In this document: positions 1 to 11,124 of the stretch, one piece after another
Numbering within the stretch: position 1 is the stretch's first letter
How the letters are laid out: every line of letters starts with the position of its first letter
Assembly (NCBI GenBank): GCA_033961575.1
Contig: CM066737.1
Coordinates: 53,916,771 to 53,980,770, forward strand
Length of the DNA: 64,000 nucleotides
DNA from: Aselliscus stoliczkanus
Taxonomy: Eukaryota; Chordata; Mammalia; Chiroptera; Hipposideridae
Direction: 5' to 3'
Translations under genes and position numbers: made by a program
The notes under the pieces: model-generated
The model's database searches: none
Seen by the model: the letters and a program-made list of their open reading frames with translations, nothing else
Told to the model about the DNA's origin: nothing

Positions 1-600
1 AGGCATACCTAAAATGTTTTCAAATAAATAAAACTAGTGGAAAAAAATACCTCTATATCTGAATGAATGCAAGGGGAAAAAGCCAACACCAAAGTAAGTA
101 AAATATTAACAATCTGGTAATAATACCACCACCCTAATATTAATTTAATATTCAAATGGAATCATACTTGTTATTGTCAGTATCTAATTACAAAGCCTGC
201 TAATCTACCAATTAATTCTACATTAGTAAAGTCTTCATTGTCTTTAATAGGGGTCTACATAGTCAATTTCCAAGTGGATACAAAGGATATTGACTGCCTA
301 TGTTTTAGTTTCACTGTCTCTTAAACTTTTATGTCTGAAATGTTAATAATGAGAACTGATAAAAGCACCTGTTTTCTGAAAAACTTTCAATTCCAAATTA
401 ATTCTGAATAGAAAACCAGAATGTGGTTAACATCTTCAGTACCAAATATAATACTAATATAGAAAAATTTAAACATGCTATCAGATTGCACAAATTTGCG
501 ACCTCAGGACAATATCATGACACTCCATAATGAAGTCTACCATTTTTAAGTTAATTCCCACACTTCCAAAAATAAAGATAAAAATATTGGAACTAAGTAC
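1..600 (-). other. RADX: RADX intron 6 (part), no gene seen
   Basis: AT-rich sequence downstream of the exon 6 donor (AC at 599-600 on the plus strand). The next RADX exon is not recognisable before the window edge. No repeat family was identified by eye. Confidence 0.6.
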
Positions 601-723
601 TTGGGCAAATATTTTCAAAGATTTCTGGCTGAGATGTAGAAAACAGTTCTACTATAAATGGTTGTTCTGAAGTTCCGTCAGCAACGTGAATCCAGCGATG
701 TGACCAAAAATCTTCACAGTTTT
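601..723 (-). CDS. RADX: RADX exon 6
   Basis: This is the last RADX exon in the window. On the minus strand it follows an acceptor TATAG at 724-728 and ends before a GTACTT donor at 600-595. Reading with one base carried from exon 5, it gives 41 codons plus one base, starting [20 protein letters not shown] and ending FENICP. I recognise this as the RADX segment around the [17 protein letters not shown] stretch, part of an OB-fold-like region. The phase agrees exactly with exon 5. The next base begins a split codon completed beyond the window. It is too short to stand out as an open frame, and identification rests on recalled similarity to human RADX. Confidence 0.93.
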
Positions 724-820
724 CTATAAGGATATAATATTAGAATAAATGAAGATAACTGAATATACATGTATGAACACAAAACTATTCACTGTAATAC
801 CTTTTATGACTTTTAATTTC

Positions 821-834
821 AAAAGCTTACCTTT
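821..834 (-). other. Duplicated (decoy) copy of the exon 5 splice donor
   Basis: Positions 821-834 (AAAAGCTTACCTTT) match 1166-1179 (AAAAGTTTACCTTT) with one difference. The second copy spans the true exon 5/intron 5 junction. The pair flanks an L1 insertion, so this is a target-site duplication carrying a spare 5' splice site. Read on the minus strand it is AAAG followed by GTAAGC, at least as close to consensus as the real donor (GTAAAC). Whether it is ever used is unknown. Confidence 0.85.
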
Positions 835-1165
835 TGACCCCCTTTCCCCTCTTCTATTATCCCTTTCCCCTCTAGTAACCACTAAACTGTTGTCTGTGTC
901 TATGAGTTTCCATTTCTTTGTTTGTCTTGTTGCTTTCAGTTTTATATCCCACATATGAGTGAAGTTATATGGTTCTCGACTTTTTCTGTCTCATTTATTT
1001 CACTTAGCATAATATCTGAAGATCCATCCAAATTCATGATGACGGAAGGAGAACGACTCTGGGTGGTGAGCACACAATGTGATATATAGATGATGTATTA
1101 TAGAATTGTATACTTGAAACCTATGTAATTTTACTAACTATTGTCACCCCAATAAATTTAATTTA
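835..1165 (+). mobile_element. L1 3' end with inverted 5' part (twin priming)
   Basis: Positions 835-1033 are L1 3'-UTR sequence in minus orientation. Positions 1034-1165 are the immediately following 3'-UTR segment in plus orientation, ending CACCCCAATAAATTTAATTT. The two halves are contiguous in the parental L1, the signature of twin priming. Flanking 14-bp duplications at 821-834 and 1166-1179 bound the insert. It lies in RADX intron 5 and ends within 10 bases of the exon. Confidence 0.88.
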
Positions 1166-1175
1166 AAAAGTTTAC

Positions 1176-1267
1176 CTTTCTTTTTTGACCGCTGGACCCT
1201 TCCTACAAAAACTAAAAGGCCAATAACATCACAGATTTGCTTTTCTGGCATATCATCTAGTTCTGAT
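1176..1267 (-). CDS. RADX: RADX exon 5
   Basis: 92-bp exon. The acceptor is TTTATTAG (AG at 1269-1268) and the donor is GTAAAC (GT at 1175-1174). With two bases carried from exon 4 it encodes 31 codons plus one base: [20 protein letters not shown], then [12 protein letters not shown] recognise this as the RADX segment containing the hydrophobic [10 protein letters not shown] beta-strand of an OB-like fold. It is notable because the last four exonic bases lie within a target-site duplication of an L1 (see 821-834). Reading through the donor would meet a TGA after ten intron-derived codons, so correct splicing here matters. Confidence 0.95.
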
Positions 1268-1468
1268 CTAATAAAAAAAAACAAAATTGTTAAATAGATA
1301 TTGTATGTTTAAACAGTGAAAATGTATCTTATAATTATCATTGCGAAAATGTGCATTTATATAATTACTACAGCAAAATTTGGGGTGGATTTTGAGCAGA
1401 TTATAATACATTATTTCAGTGACTAACATTGAAAATTATTTACTATATTTCACAAAATGCTATTTTAC

Positions 1469-1577
1469 CTTGTGACAAAGCGGTGATTTAATTCCGGCAA
1501 TCTCCATTCTGGTTTCACCTGACTTTCTGGAATTATAATTATATTAGTTGGAGGATCCCGAAGGTTCAGGCAGACTT
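1469..1577 (-). CDS. RADX: RADX exon 4
   Basis: 109-bp exon with acceptor TTTTTCAG and donor AAG|GTAAAA. With one base from exon 3 it gives 36 codons plus two bases: [20 protein letters not shown], then [16 protein letters not shown]. This closely resembles the human RADX segment beginning [16 protein letters not shown]. It lies only about 200 bp upstream of exon 5, separated by short intron 4 (1268-1468). Phase continuity on both sides supports an intact gene. Confidence 0.96.
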
Positions 1578-1849
1578 CTGAAAAACAAAAATATATTACT
1601 TTAATATTGTATTTAATACACATAAAATAATAGACACATGTATAAATTATAGAGGAAAATAACAGATTGAATACTTTTGAGCACAACACTAAACCTAAGA
1701 ACTAGACCATTATCAATAGCTTTCTTCTACCTATTGCTACATTGTCACATCCATTTATTTTCCACCAAAGGTTAACCATACCTTAAATTTTGTGTTTTAT
1801 CATCTGCTTAATTAAAAAAAAAAAGGTGTGTTCTTTTTGATTGTTTGTT

Positions 1850-2690
1850 TGCTTTTAATCACTTATGTGTTTTTTTCCAAACAAAATACTGTTTGGTTGT
1901 ATTTTTGAACTTTAATGGACAGAGTCATATCATATACAGTATTCTAGGGCTACTTTTTTCACTCAACATTATGGTCCTGAGATTCATCCATGCAACTGTG
2001 TGTAGTAGTTTTTGTTTGTTTGTTGGTTTTCTCATTTCCACTGCTGAATAATTTTCCAGGGTGTTGACACATTTAAATTTTCTTTACCCATTATCATGTT
2101 GATGGAATCTGGATTATATCTAGTTTTTGCTATTACAAACAGAGTCACTACGAAGCTTTTGGACATGTCTTCCAGTGTAGACAGAGAAGAGTTTTCTAAG
2201 GTATTTTCTAAGGAGGGACACCCTGGATTGTATAATATGCAAATGTTCTACTTGACAGGATAATTCGAAAATACTTTAAAGTAAAGGACCTATTTATAGT
2301 TCCATCAACAATGTGTAAGAATTCCCATTGATCCACATCTCCAAATTTTAGTATTGTCAAATTTCGTTTTCTTTTCTTTTTTTTTTTAGTATTGTCAAAT
2401 TTCTTGTTTGTCAATTTAGTCACACAAAAATCACAATTTGTTGTGATCTTATTTTACAGTTCCCTATTACTAATTATGCTGAACATTTCATATACTTATG
2501 GTTACTTCATGTATCATCTTCTGTTAAATACTTGTTGGTGTCTTTTGCCCATTTTTTCTATTGGATTGTTTTTCTTTTTCTTATTTATTTGTAGGACTTC
2601 TTTCTATATGTTTGATACTAATCCTTTGATGATTAAATCACTGCAAATACTTTCACCCAGTTTCTGAACTGTTTTTTTTTTCATTCTTTT
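1850..2690 (-). mobile_element. Old L1 ORF2/3' region (left part, split)
   Basis: Antisense match to degenerate L1 ORF2 C-terminal and 3' sequence (CTCAACATTATGGTCCTGAG, later a TGCCCATTTTTTCTATTGG stretch), with many stops. It breaks at about 2690, where a younger L1 begins, and resumes at about 10,028. Confidence 0.75.
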
Positions 2691-3224
2691 TTTTTTTTTT
2701 TTAGCTTTCACATTTTTTTTAAAATTTATTTTTAATTAGCTTCAGGTGTATAACACAGTGCAATAGTTATACTTTTTACCCCTCAGAGTGACAACCCCCC
2801 CTCCCCCATTTGGCCACCCCACTCCTTCCCCCATATCATATATATCTATTACACTTCCTCTGAATCCCTTCCACATTATAATCCACATCCTGTGACTATC
2901 TATATATTCAATTACAGTTGGTATACAATATTATACAACCTCAGCTTCAGGTGTACAGTGCAGTGATCAAGCCTCTTCTCCATCCATGAAATGGTCTCCC
3001 TAACAAGACATATGACCATCTGACACCCCACAAAATATTTACAACATTATTAAGTATATTCCCCAAACTGTCTTTTATATCCCAGTGGCAATATTGTAGT
3101 TGCCTATTTTTGCTGTCTAATCCCTTCCCCTTCTCCCTCAACCCCATCCCCCTCCCAATTAGCAACCGATTTTTCCTCTATATCTGAGACAGTTTCTGTT
3201 TACTTTGCTCATTCATGCAGTTTT

Positions 3225-6200
3225 TCAGATTCCACATATGAGTGAGATCATATGGTATTTGTCTTTCTCCGACTGACTTATTTCACTTAACATAATAGTC
3301 TCTAGGTCCATCCATATCATTGCAAATGGTACAATTTCATTCTTCTTTATAGCGGAGTAATACTCCATTGTATAAATATACCACAGTTTCTTAATCCAGT
3401 CATCTACTGATGGGCATTTTGGTTGTTTCCAAGTCTTAGCTATTGTAAATAGCGCTGCTATGAACATAGGAGTGTATATATTTTTTTGAATAAGTGTCTT
3501 GGGTTTTTCAAGATAAATACCTAGGAGTGGAATTGCTGGGTCAAAAGGTAGCTCCATTTCCAGTTTTTTGAGATACCTCCATACTGACTTCCATAGTGGC
3601 TGCACCAATCTGCAATCCCACCAACAGTGCAGCAGGGTCCCCTTTTCCCCACAGCCCCACCAGCACTTGTTCTTTGTTGATTTATTGATGATAGCTATTC
3701 TGATTGGAGTGAGGTGGTATCTCATTGTGGTTTTTATTTGCATTTCCCTAATGACCAGTGAGGCTGAACATTTTTTCATATGCCTGTTGGCCATCTGTAT
3801 GTCCTCTTTAGAGAAATGTCTCTTCATATCTTCTGCCCATTTTTTAATTGGGTTGTTTGATTTTTTGGTGTTGAGTTTCATGAGTGTTTTATAAATTTTG
3901 GATATTAACCCCTTCTCAGATATATCATTGGCGAATATATTCTCCCATTTAGTAGGCGTCCTTTTTGTTTTATTAATGGTTTCCTTTGTTGTGAAAAAAC
4001 TTTTAAGTCTGCATAATCTCATATGTTCATTTTTTCTTTTACTTCCCTTGCCCGTAGGGATGTATGAGTAAAAATATTGCTCCGGGTAATGTCTGCAAAT
4101 GTACTCCCTATATTTTCTTTTAGGAGTTTTATAGTTTCAGGTCTTACATTTAAGTTTTTAATCCATTTTGAATTTGTTCTTGTATATGGCATAAGGAGGT
4201 GGTCCAGTTTCATTTTTTTGCATGTGGCAGTCCATTTTTCCCAGCACCATTTATTGAATAGACTATCTTTACTCCACTGTAAATTCTTGCTTCCCTTGTC
4301 ATAGATTAACTGTCCGTAAATGCCTGGATTTATTTCTGGGCTCTCTGTTCTGTTCCACTGATCTATGTGCCTGTTTTTATGCGAATACCAAACTGTCTTG
4401 ATTACTGTAGCCTTGTAATAGGTTTTGATGTCTGGTAGCGTGATCCTCCTGACTTTGTTTTTATTTCTCAGGATTGCTGACACTATTCGGGGTCTTTTAT
4501 GGTTCCATATAAATTTTAGGATTATATTTTCTATTTCTGTGAAAAATGCCCTTGGTAGTTTGATAGGAATTGCTTTGAATCTATATATTGCTTTAGGCAA
4601 TATGGACATTTTACCTATATTAATTCTTCCTATCCATGATCATGGTAGGTGTTTCCATTTATTTGTATCTTCTATAATTTCTTTCTTCAGTGTCTTATAA
4701 TTTTCTGAGTACAGATATTTCACTTCTTTGGTTAAATTTATTCCTAGGTATTTTATAGTTCTTGATGCAATTGTAAATGGGACAATTTTCTTAATTTCTC
4801 TTTCCGTTAGTTTATTATTGGTATATGCAAATGCCACTGATTTCTGAACATTGATTTTATATCCTGCTACTTTACTGAATTCGTCTATCAGTTCCAATAG
4901 TTTTTTGATGGAGTCTTTGGGGTTCTCTATATACAGTATCATGTCATTTGCATATAATGACAATTTTACTTCTTCCTTGCCAATTTGGATGCCTTTTATT
5001 TCTTTTTGTTGTCTGATTGCTGTGGCTAGAACTTCCAGCACTATGTTGAATAAAAGAGGAGAAAGTGGACAGCCTTGTCTTGTTCCTGATCTTAAGGGGA
5101 ATGGTTTTAGCTTTTCCCCATTCAGTATGATGTTAGCTGTAGGTTTATCATATATGGCTTTTATTATGTTGAGATATGATCCCTGTATTCCCACTTTACT
5201 GAGGGTTTTTAACATAAATGGCTGTTGGATTTTGTCAAATGCTTTTTCTGCATCTATTGAAATGACCATGTGATCTTTATCCTTCATTTTGTTGATGTGA
5301 TGTATCACATTAATTGATTTACAGATGTTGAACCAGCCTTGCACACTAGCGATGAATCCCACTTGATCATGATGTATGATCTTCTTAATATATTGCTGAA
5401 TTCTGTTTGCTAATATTTTATTGAGAATTTTTGCATCTATATTCATCAGGGAGATTGGCCTGTACTTTTCCTTTTTTGTGATGTCTTTATCTGGTTTTGG
5501 AATCAGGGTGATAATGGCTTCATAAAAAGAGTTTGGGAGCCTTCCCTCCTTCTGGATTTTTTGGAATAGTTTGAGAAGAATAGGTGATAGTTCTTTTTTG
5601 AATGTTTGATAAAATTCACTTGTGAAGCCATCTGGTCCAGGGCTTTTGTTTTTTGGGAGCTTGTCAATTACTGATTCAATTTCCTTGGTAGTAATCAGGG
5701 TATTTAGATTTTCTGTTTCTTCTTGCGTTAGCTTTGGAAGGTTGTATGCTTCTAGAAAATGATCCATTTCTTCCAGATGTCAAATTTGTTGGCATATAGT
5801 TGCTCATAGTAATTTCTTAGAATTTTTTGTATTCTGTGATGTCTGTAGTCATTTCTCCTCTTTCATTCCTGATTTTGCTAATTTGAGTCCTCTCTCTTTT
5901 TTTTTTTTGATGAGCCTGGCTAGAGGTTTGTCAATTTTGTTTATCTTCTCAAGAAACCAGCTCTTACTTTCATTGATCTTTTGAATTGTTTTTCTGTTCT
6001 CTATATTGTTTATTTCCGCCCTGGTCTTTATTATCTCCTGTCTTGTACTCCCCTTGGGCCTCTTTTACTGTTCCTTTTCCAGTTCCCTTAGGTGTAAGGA
6101 TAACCTGTTGATTTGAGATTTTTCTTCCTTCTTTAGGTAGGCTTGCACTGCTATAAACTTCCCTTTTAGGACTGCTTTCGCAGCATTCCCAGAGATTTTG

Positions 6201-7045
6201 GGTCGTGGTGTTTTCATTTTCGTTTGTCTCAAGGTATCTTTTGATTTCCTCCTTGATCTCATTTGTGACCCACTCACTATTTAATAGCATGTTATTCAGC
6301 CTCCACTTATTTGACAGCTTTCCGGGGTTCTTCTTATAACTGATTTCTAGTTTCATAGCATTGTGGTCAGAGAAGACACTTGAAATGATTTCAATCTTCT
6401 TAAATTTATTCAGACATGTTTTGTGGCCTAACATGTGGTCTATCTTAGAAAATGTTCCATGTGCGCTTGAGAAGAATGTGTATTCTGTAGCTTTGGGGTG
6501 AAATGCTCTGAAAATGTCTGTTAAATCCAGCTGGTCTAATGTGTCATTTAAGGTCACTGTTTCCGCATTGATTTTCTGTCTGGAGGATCTGTCCATTGGT
6601 GACAGTGGGGTGTTGAAGTCCCCTACTATGATAGTGTTACTGTTGATCTCCATTTTTATGTCTGATAATATCTGTTTTATATATTTAGGACCTCCTATGT
6701 TAGGTACATAGAGGTTTACTAGGGTTATGTCCTCTTGTTGGATCGATCTCTTTATTAGTATGAAGTGTCCTTCTTTGTCCTTTATTATATTCTTCAATTT
6801 AAAGTCCATTTTATCTGATATAAGTATCGCTACTCCAGCTTTTTTCTCAGTTCCATTTGCATGAAATACTTTACTCCATCCCTTTACTTTCAGCCTGTAT
6901 GTGTCTTTTGATCTGAGGTCTCTTGTATACAGCATATGCCAGGATCTTGCTTTCTTATCCATTCAGCCACCCTATGTCTTTTTATTGGAGCATTTACTCC
7001 ATTTACATTTAACGTGATTATTGATAGGTGTGTATTTATTGCCAT
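3225..7045 (-). pseudogene. L1-1 ORF2 (endonuclease/reverse transcriptase), decayed
   Basis: The ATG at 7045 and the terminal motif SLICGI before the stop at 3225 define a frame of about 1,273 codons, near the usual L1 ORF2 length. It is broken into open pieces: 5970-6962 (endonuclease, with [18 protein letters not shown]), 4640-5767 (reverse transcriptase, with [16 protein letters not shown] and [15 protein letters not shown]), 4019-4609, and 3225-4022 (C-terminal Cys/His motif [18 protein letters not shown]). The catalytic YADD is YAND ([10 protein letters not shown]), removing an essential aspartate. ORF2p would nick DNA and copy L1 RNA. This copy cannot do so. Confidence 0.92.
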
Positions 7046-7097
7046 TTTGTTATTTGTGTTCCTAGTCTTCCTTAGTTAGGTTGTTTTTCTCTTCTGC

Positions 7098-7971
7098 TTA
7101 AAGAAGCCCTTTTAACATTTCCCAAAAAGCTGGCTTGGTGGTAATGAATTCCCTTAAGTTGTTCTTTTCTGGGAAGCTCTTTATCTCTCCTTCAATTTTA
7201 AATGATAGCCTTGCTGGATACAGCAATCTAGGTTGTAGGCCTTTATTTTTCATCACTTTGAAAACTTCCTGCCACTCACTTCTGGCCTGCAAAGTTTCTG
7301 TAGAAAAGTCAGCTGATAATCTTATAGGGGTGCCCTTGTACGTAACTTGCTGCCTTTCGCTTGCTGCTTTAAGGATTCTGTCTTTGTCCTTAACCCTTGC
7401 CATTTTCACTATAATGTGTCTTGGTGTGGGCCTGTTTGGGATCACCCTGGTTGGAACTCTCTGCACTTCCTGGGCTTGTATTTCAATGTCCTTTGCCAGG
7501 TTAGGGAAGTTTTCAGACATTATTACTTCAAATATGTTCTCAATCCCTTGCCCCTTCTCTTCTCCTTCTGGTACTCCGAAGATCCGGAGGTTATTGCGTT
7601 TGATGTTGTCCCCCAGCTCTCTTAAACTATTTTCAATGTTTTTCATTCTTTTTTTTCCTTTTGTTGTTCTGCTTGGGTGATCTCTGCTATCTTGTCTTCT
7701 AAGTCACTGATTCGATTTTCTGCTTCGTCCAATCTGCTAGTCATTCCATCAAATGTTATTTAATTCAGTAATTGCATTCTTAAGTTCTAGCTGGTTGCTT
7801 TTCATGATTTCTCTATCCTTCTTTATATTTTCATTAATTTCCTTGAACATCCTAATAATCAGTGTTGAACTCTGTCTCTGATAGGTTGTTTACCTCTATT
7901 TCCTCTAGTTCCACTGATTCAGGAGGTTTCTTCTGTTCTTTTATTTGGGTTGTATTTTTTTGTTTCCCCAT
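7098..7971 (-). pseudogene. L1-1 ORF1 (RNA-binding chaperone), decayed
   Basis: The C-terminal 182 codons are open (7098-7646). They carry NNLRIFGVPEGEEKGQG, RPTPRHIIVKMARVKDKDRI and the TYKGTPIRLSADFSTETL core of the ORF1p RNA-recognition and C-terminal domains. The N-terminal coiled-coil part up to an ATG at 7971 is out of frame. ORF1p normally trimerises and coats L1 RNA. Confidence 0.88.
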
Positions 7972-10005
7972 TCTGGTTTACTCTTTGTGTTTGCTTCAAT
8001 ATAACAGATATATCCCCTAGGTCTCTCAGTCTTTTCTGGGTAAACTTATACGGTGTGTGTCCTTTATATTTGTATTACTCAATCTCCCTATTCTCTTGTG
8101 CGTGTATATCTGAGGTGTTCCTTGTGTTGTGTGTCTTCACCTGTTGGAGTTTAGCTTTGATTACTTTTGGCTTGTCAGTAGGCGGGATTGACTTTCAGGC
8201 TGATCAGCTGTGAGGATCAGCAGAGTCTGCAGTTTATGAGTTGCTGTGTGAGGCTTGGACCCTTTGGCCCTTGCACCTGTAGCAACTTCCTTTTGGGTGT
8301 GACTCCTGTATGTCAAACCCAGAAAAGCTCTGGTTTTATCTAAAGTTGGCCTGTGGGTATGATGATTCTTGTGTTTCCAGTGCCAGTGTTGGCTAAAGTC
8401 CACCAAGCTCTCTTCAGTTTGTCCTCTGCTGTACAAATATTCCACTGCGTCTTGTGGGAACAAAGATGGCCACCTGACGCCTAGTGTGATCCTGGCACTG
8501 CAGGTTTGTTGTACATGAGTATGGTTGTGACGTGCGATTGGTAGTTTTTACAAAGTCACTGCCGTTTCTGCTTTTGCCTGTCCCAAGGCAGGCTGTGTGC
8601 CCTGCAGGCTCGATGAGTGTCTTTGGGCACCCTTTCCGTTGAAAGCCCAACGCGGAGAATGAAAGATCTCTTCACTGCCAAAAGCCCGCTGCTAAGAGTC
8701 TGTTCATTATTTCCTCAGCAGCTGAACCTGCTCTGACTCCCAAGCCTTGCAGGAAAGGTGGGGGCGGGGTAGGTATCTCACTCTGTAGCCTCTTCTGGGG
8801 CAGAAATTCTCAACCCACTACGGGTAAGGAACGCCTTTGTAGTCTGCCCCTACTGCTGCATTTCAGGGTCAGCTTAAGACTCTGGCTTGGCAGGGGCCAG
8901 GGTTTCTGAGGGAGGGTGGGGGTGGGTTTTATTTTCTGTTGTTTTTGTTTTTCTTTGGTTTTTTTTTTTTTTTGCTTTCTGTCGAAGAGAGGAGGAAAAG
9001 CAAACAAATGAGCAAAACAAACAAACAAACAAAATAATACAACAACAAAAAAACCCCACAGACCCAACACTGTTTTGAGCTAAGGCCTTTGCCTCATGGG
9101 CTCCGGAGGAGTTCCTGCTGCCAAAGAGACTGCCGGGGTTTAGGGGGCTGTGCGCACCCTACAGTGGCTCAAATCTCAGGTCTGTCTCCTGGGGACCTGT
9201 GTCTCTGCTTGGGTGCGCTGCATCTCCCCCCACGGAGTATTCTTTCTTCCCCTGCTCGTCTGGTTTCACACTTCTGCCTCGGAGCCTGTGTGCGCCGCGG
9301 TATTCCTGCTGCTCTCCCGGAGGGACTGCCGGGGTTTAGGAGACTGCGCACACCCTGCTGTGGCTCAGATCCCCGCTCTGTCTCTCGCAGGGACCTGCGT
9401 CTCCACCCGGCACTCTGTGTCTCCCCCTCCCCGTGAGTACTCTTTCTTCCCTTGCTTGCCCAGTTTCAGGCTTCTGTCTCAGCATCTGCGCGCTGAGGTG
9501 CTCTTGCTGTGCTCAGTGGGACTCGGTGGGCGCAGAGACTGATTCCTGAACCGGGCGGGTGCAGGAATTGATCTTGCCCTGTCACTGTCGGGCTCTGCAC
9601 CCTGCTTTCTGGGGACCTGGGGAGCTGTGGGTGCGGCTCCACGTCTCCTCTCTCTCCTTCCCCTCTCGCCCGGCCTGAGGCTTCTTCCTCAGGCTGCAGA
9701 TCATTGTGCTCTTGCTGTACTCTGGGCAGGCCGTGGGGCACAGGGAGCGAGCAGTGGGAACACTCATCATCTGTTCTCTGGAGTTTGGTCCCTCTGCAGC
9801 CGCGGGTGCGGGCTGCACCTCACGGGTCTTGCCCGCCTTCTTCCCTACCTGTCCAGTCTGCCCACCTTCCAGCAATTGTTGAGTGAGAGTCTTAGTTGCT
9901 CTGTGTGATGAGTAGATGTCCCTTTGAAGAGTTACAGAAGTTCAAATTGTGGATATTTCCAGAGAAAAACTCAGGGAGCTCTCCTCACAGCGGCCATCTT
10001 TGCAG
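7972..10005 (-). promoter_or_regulatory. L1-1 5' UTR / internal promoter
   Basis: GC- and CpG-rich leader between the ORF1 start and the element's 5' end, about 2 kb long. It includes a tandem-monomer block (9110-9740). The open frames crossing it are compositional artefacts. L1 5' UTRs act as RNA polymerase II promoters; activity of this copy is unknown. Confidence 0.75.
9110..9740 (-). repeat. Tandem monomers, period about 196 bp, in the L1-1 5' UTR
   Basis: GACTGCCGGGGTTTAGG recurs at 9128 and 9324, and a diverged GACTCGGTGGG at 9520, each 196 bp apart. Accompanying blocks (GGGACCTGTGTCTC / GGGACCTGCGTCTC; TATTCTTTCTTCCC / TACTCTTTCTTCCC) repeat in register. A further diverged unit follows GTGCTCTTGCTGT at 9498 and 9706 (208 bp). 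Confidence 0.85.
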
Positions 10006-10825
10006 TATCTTCTCTCCAAGTCTATATAGCTTTTTTTCATTCTTTTTATGGTGTCTTTTGATGAACAAAAGTTCTCAATTTTAATGTAGTTAGCTTTATT
10101 AATCTTTTTTCATTAGTTACTATTCCCTGTGTCCTATTCAAGAAACCTTTCCTGACCCCAAGGTCAAAGAGATACTTTCCTATTAAGTTCTTCTAAAAGT
10201 TTTACCTTCCACATGTAATTATTTGATATATCTGGAATTTATTTTTTATATGGTATGATAAAGATATAATATCATTTTTACTCATATATATATAATCAAT
10301 TTTCCAAATACCATTTATTGAATGATTCCTCCTTCCTTGACAATCTGTAGAGCACATCTGTCAACATCAAAATTTTATGTGTCTAGGGCTACTCCTCGAC
10401 TCTGTATTATGACTTGCTGGTCACTTTGTACCTATACCACTACTGCATGGTCATAAATACATTATACTAATTCTTAATATCTGTAGGACAAGTCTTCACT
10501 CATCCTTCAGAAGTGTATTTACTATTCTTGATAATTACGTGCTTTCACATAAATTTTAGAGTCAATTTGTCAGTTCCAGAAAAAATAAATCTGACAGAAT
10601 AGCACTCAATCTACAGATCAATTTTGGGGAAACTGACATACTTATGAAATTGAGTCTGACCTTCTACATAGGAACATGAGATATTTCTCCATTTATTTAG
10701 GGATTCTTTAAGGTCTTTCAACAAAGTATTATAGTCTTCTCCAAACAGGTCGTACATATCTTCTGTTAAATGTACTTCTATATACCTTATAAATAGTTAT
10801 TGCTGACAAAGTAAATTGTTTTTAT

Positions 10826-10957
10826 AATTATAATTTATTTATTTATTTTTATTTATTTATTTTGAGGGCAGTGTCACTGGCCCTCATATGTGGGACCCGA
10901 ACCAGGGCCGCTGGCTTCCCAAGCCAGCACTTAACCTCCACGCCACTTGGCGGGCCC
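10826..10957 (-). mobile_element. Short tRNA-derived SINE with (TTTA)n tail
   Basis: Minus-strand copy of the family that begins GGGCCGGCCGAGTGGCGCGG and ends CAGTGACACTGCCCTCA. The A-rich tail is 10,836-10,862. TAATTATAATTT lies on both sides (about 10,827 and 10,961). Confidence 0.9.
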
Positions 10958-10965
10958 TTGTAATT

Positions 10966-11039
10966 ATAATTTCTAACTCTTCATTATCGGAGTGTACAAA
11001 ATCAATTGAACACTCCAATACCAAAGAGTTAGAAATTAT
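10966..11039. repeat. 74-bp quasi-palindrome (local inverted duplication)
   Basis: The arms 10,966-10,981 and 11,024-11,039 are perfect 16-bp reverse complements. Inside them GGAGTGT (10,989-10,995) pairs with ACACTCC (11,010-11,016). The left half follows ordinary L1 ORF2 antisense sequence; the right half appears to be an inverted copy of it. Confidence 0.85.
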
Positions 11040-11124
11040 TGATCTTATAGCTAGCTTTGCCAATATTTTATTATTTTTAACACTTCGTACTCTTTTCAAT
11101 TTTATTTGTAGAAAAATCTAATTT

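Larger units (their letters stand above)
2703..10005 (-). mobile_element. L1-1: near full-length LINE-1 in RADX intron 3
   Basis: About 7.3 kb, minus orientation: 3' UTR (2703-3224), ORF2 (3225-7045), ORF1 (7098-7971) and a long GC-rich 5' UTR. The 5' end reads CAAAGATGGCCGCTGTGAGG on the minus strand, like the start of a mammalian L1 internal promoter. A T-rich motif around CATTCTTTTT occurs on both sides (about 2670-2688 and 10,028-10,047) and is the likely target-site duplication. Both ORFs are broken. It is a close relative of L1-E at 42.2 kb. Confidence 0.93.

Noticed and set aside
9089..9908. Several overlapping open frames of 60-130 codons on both strands
   Set aside because: They fall in the GC-rich monomeric 5' UTR of L1-1, lack family similarity and occur on both strands.
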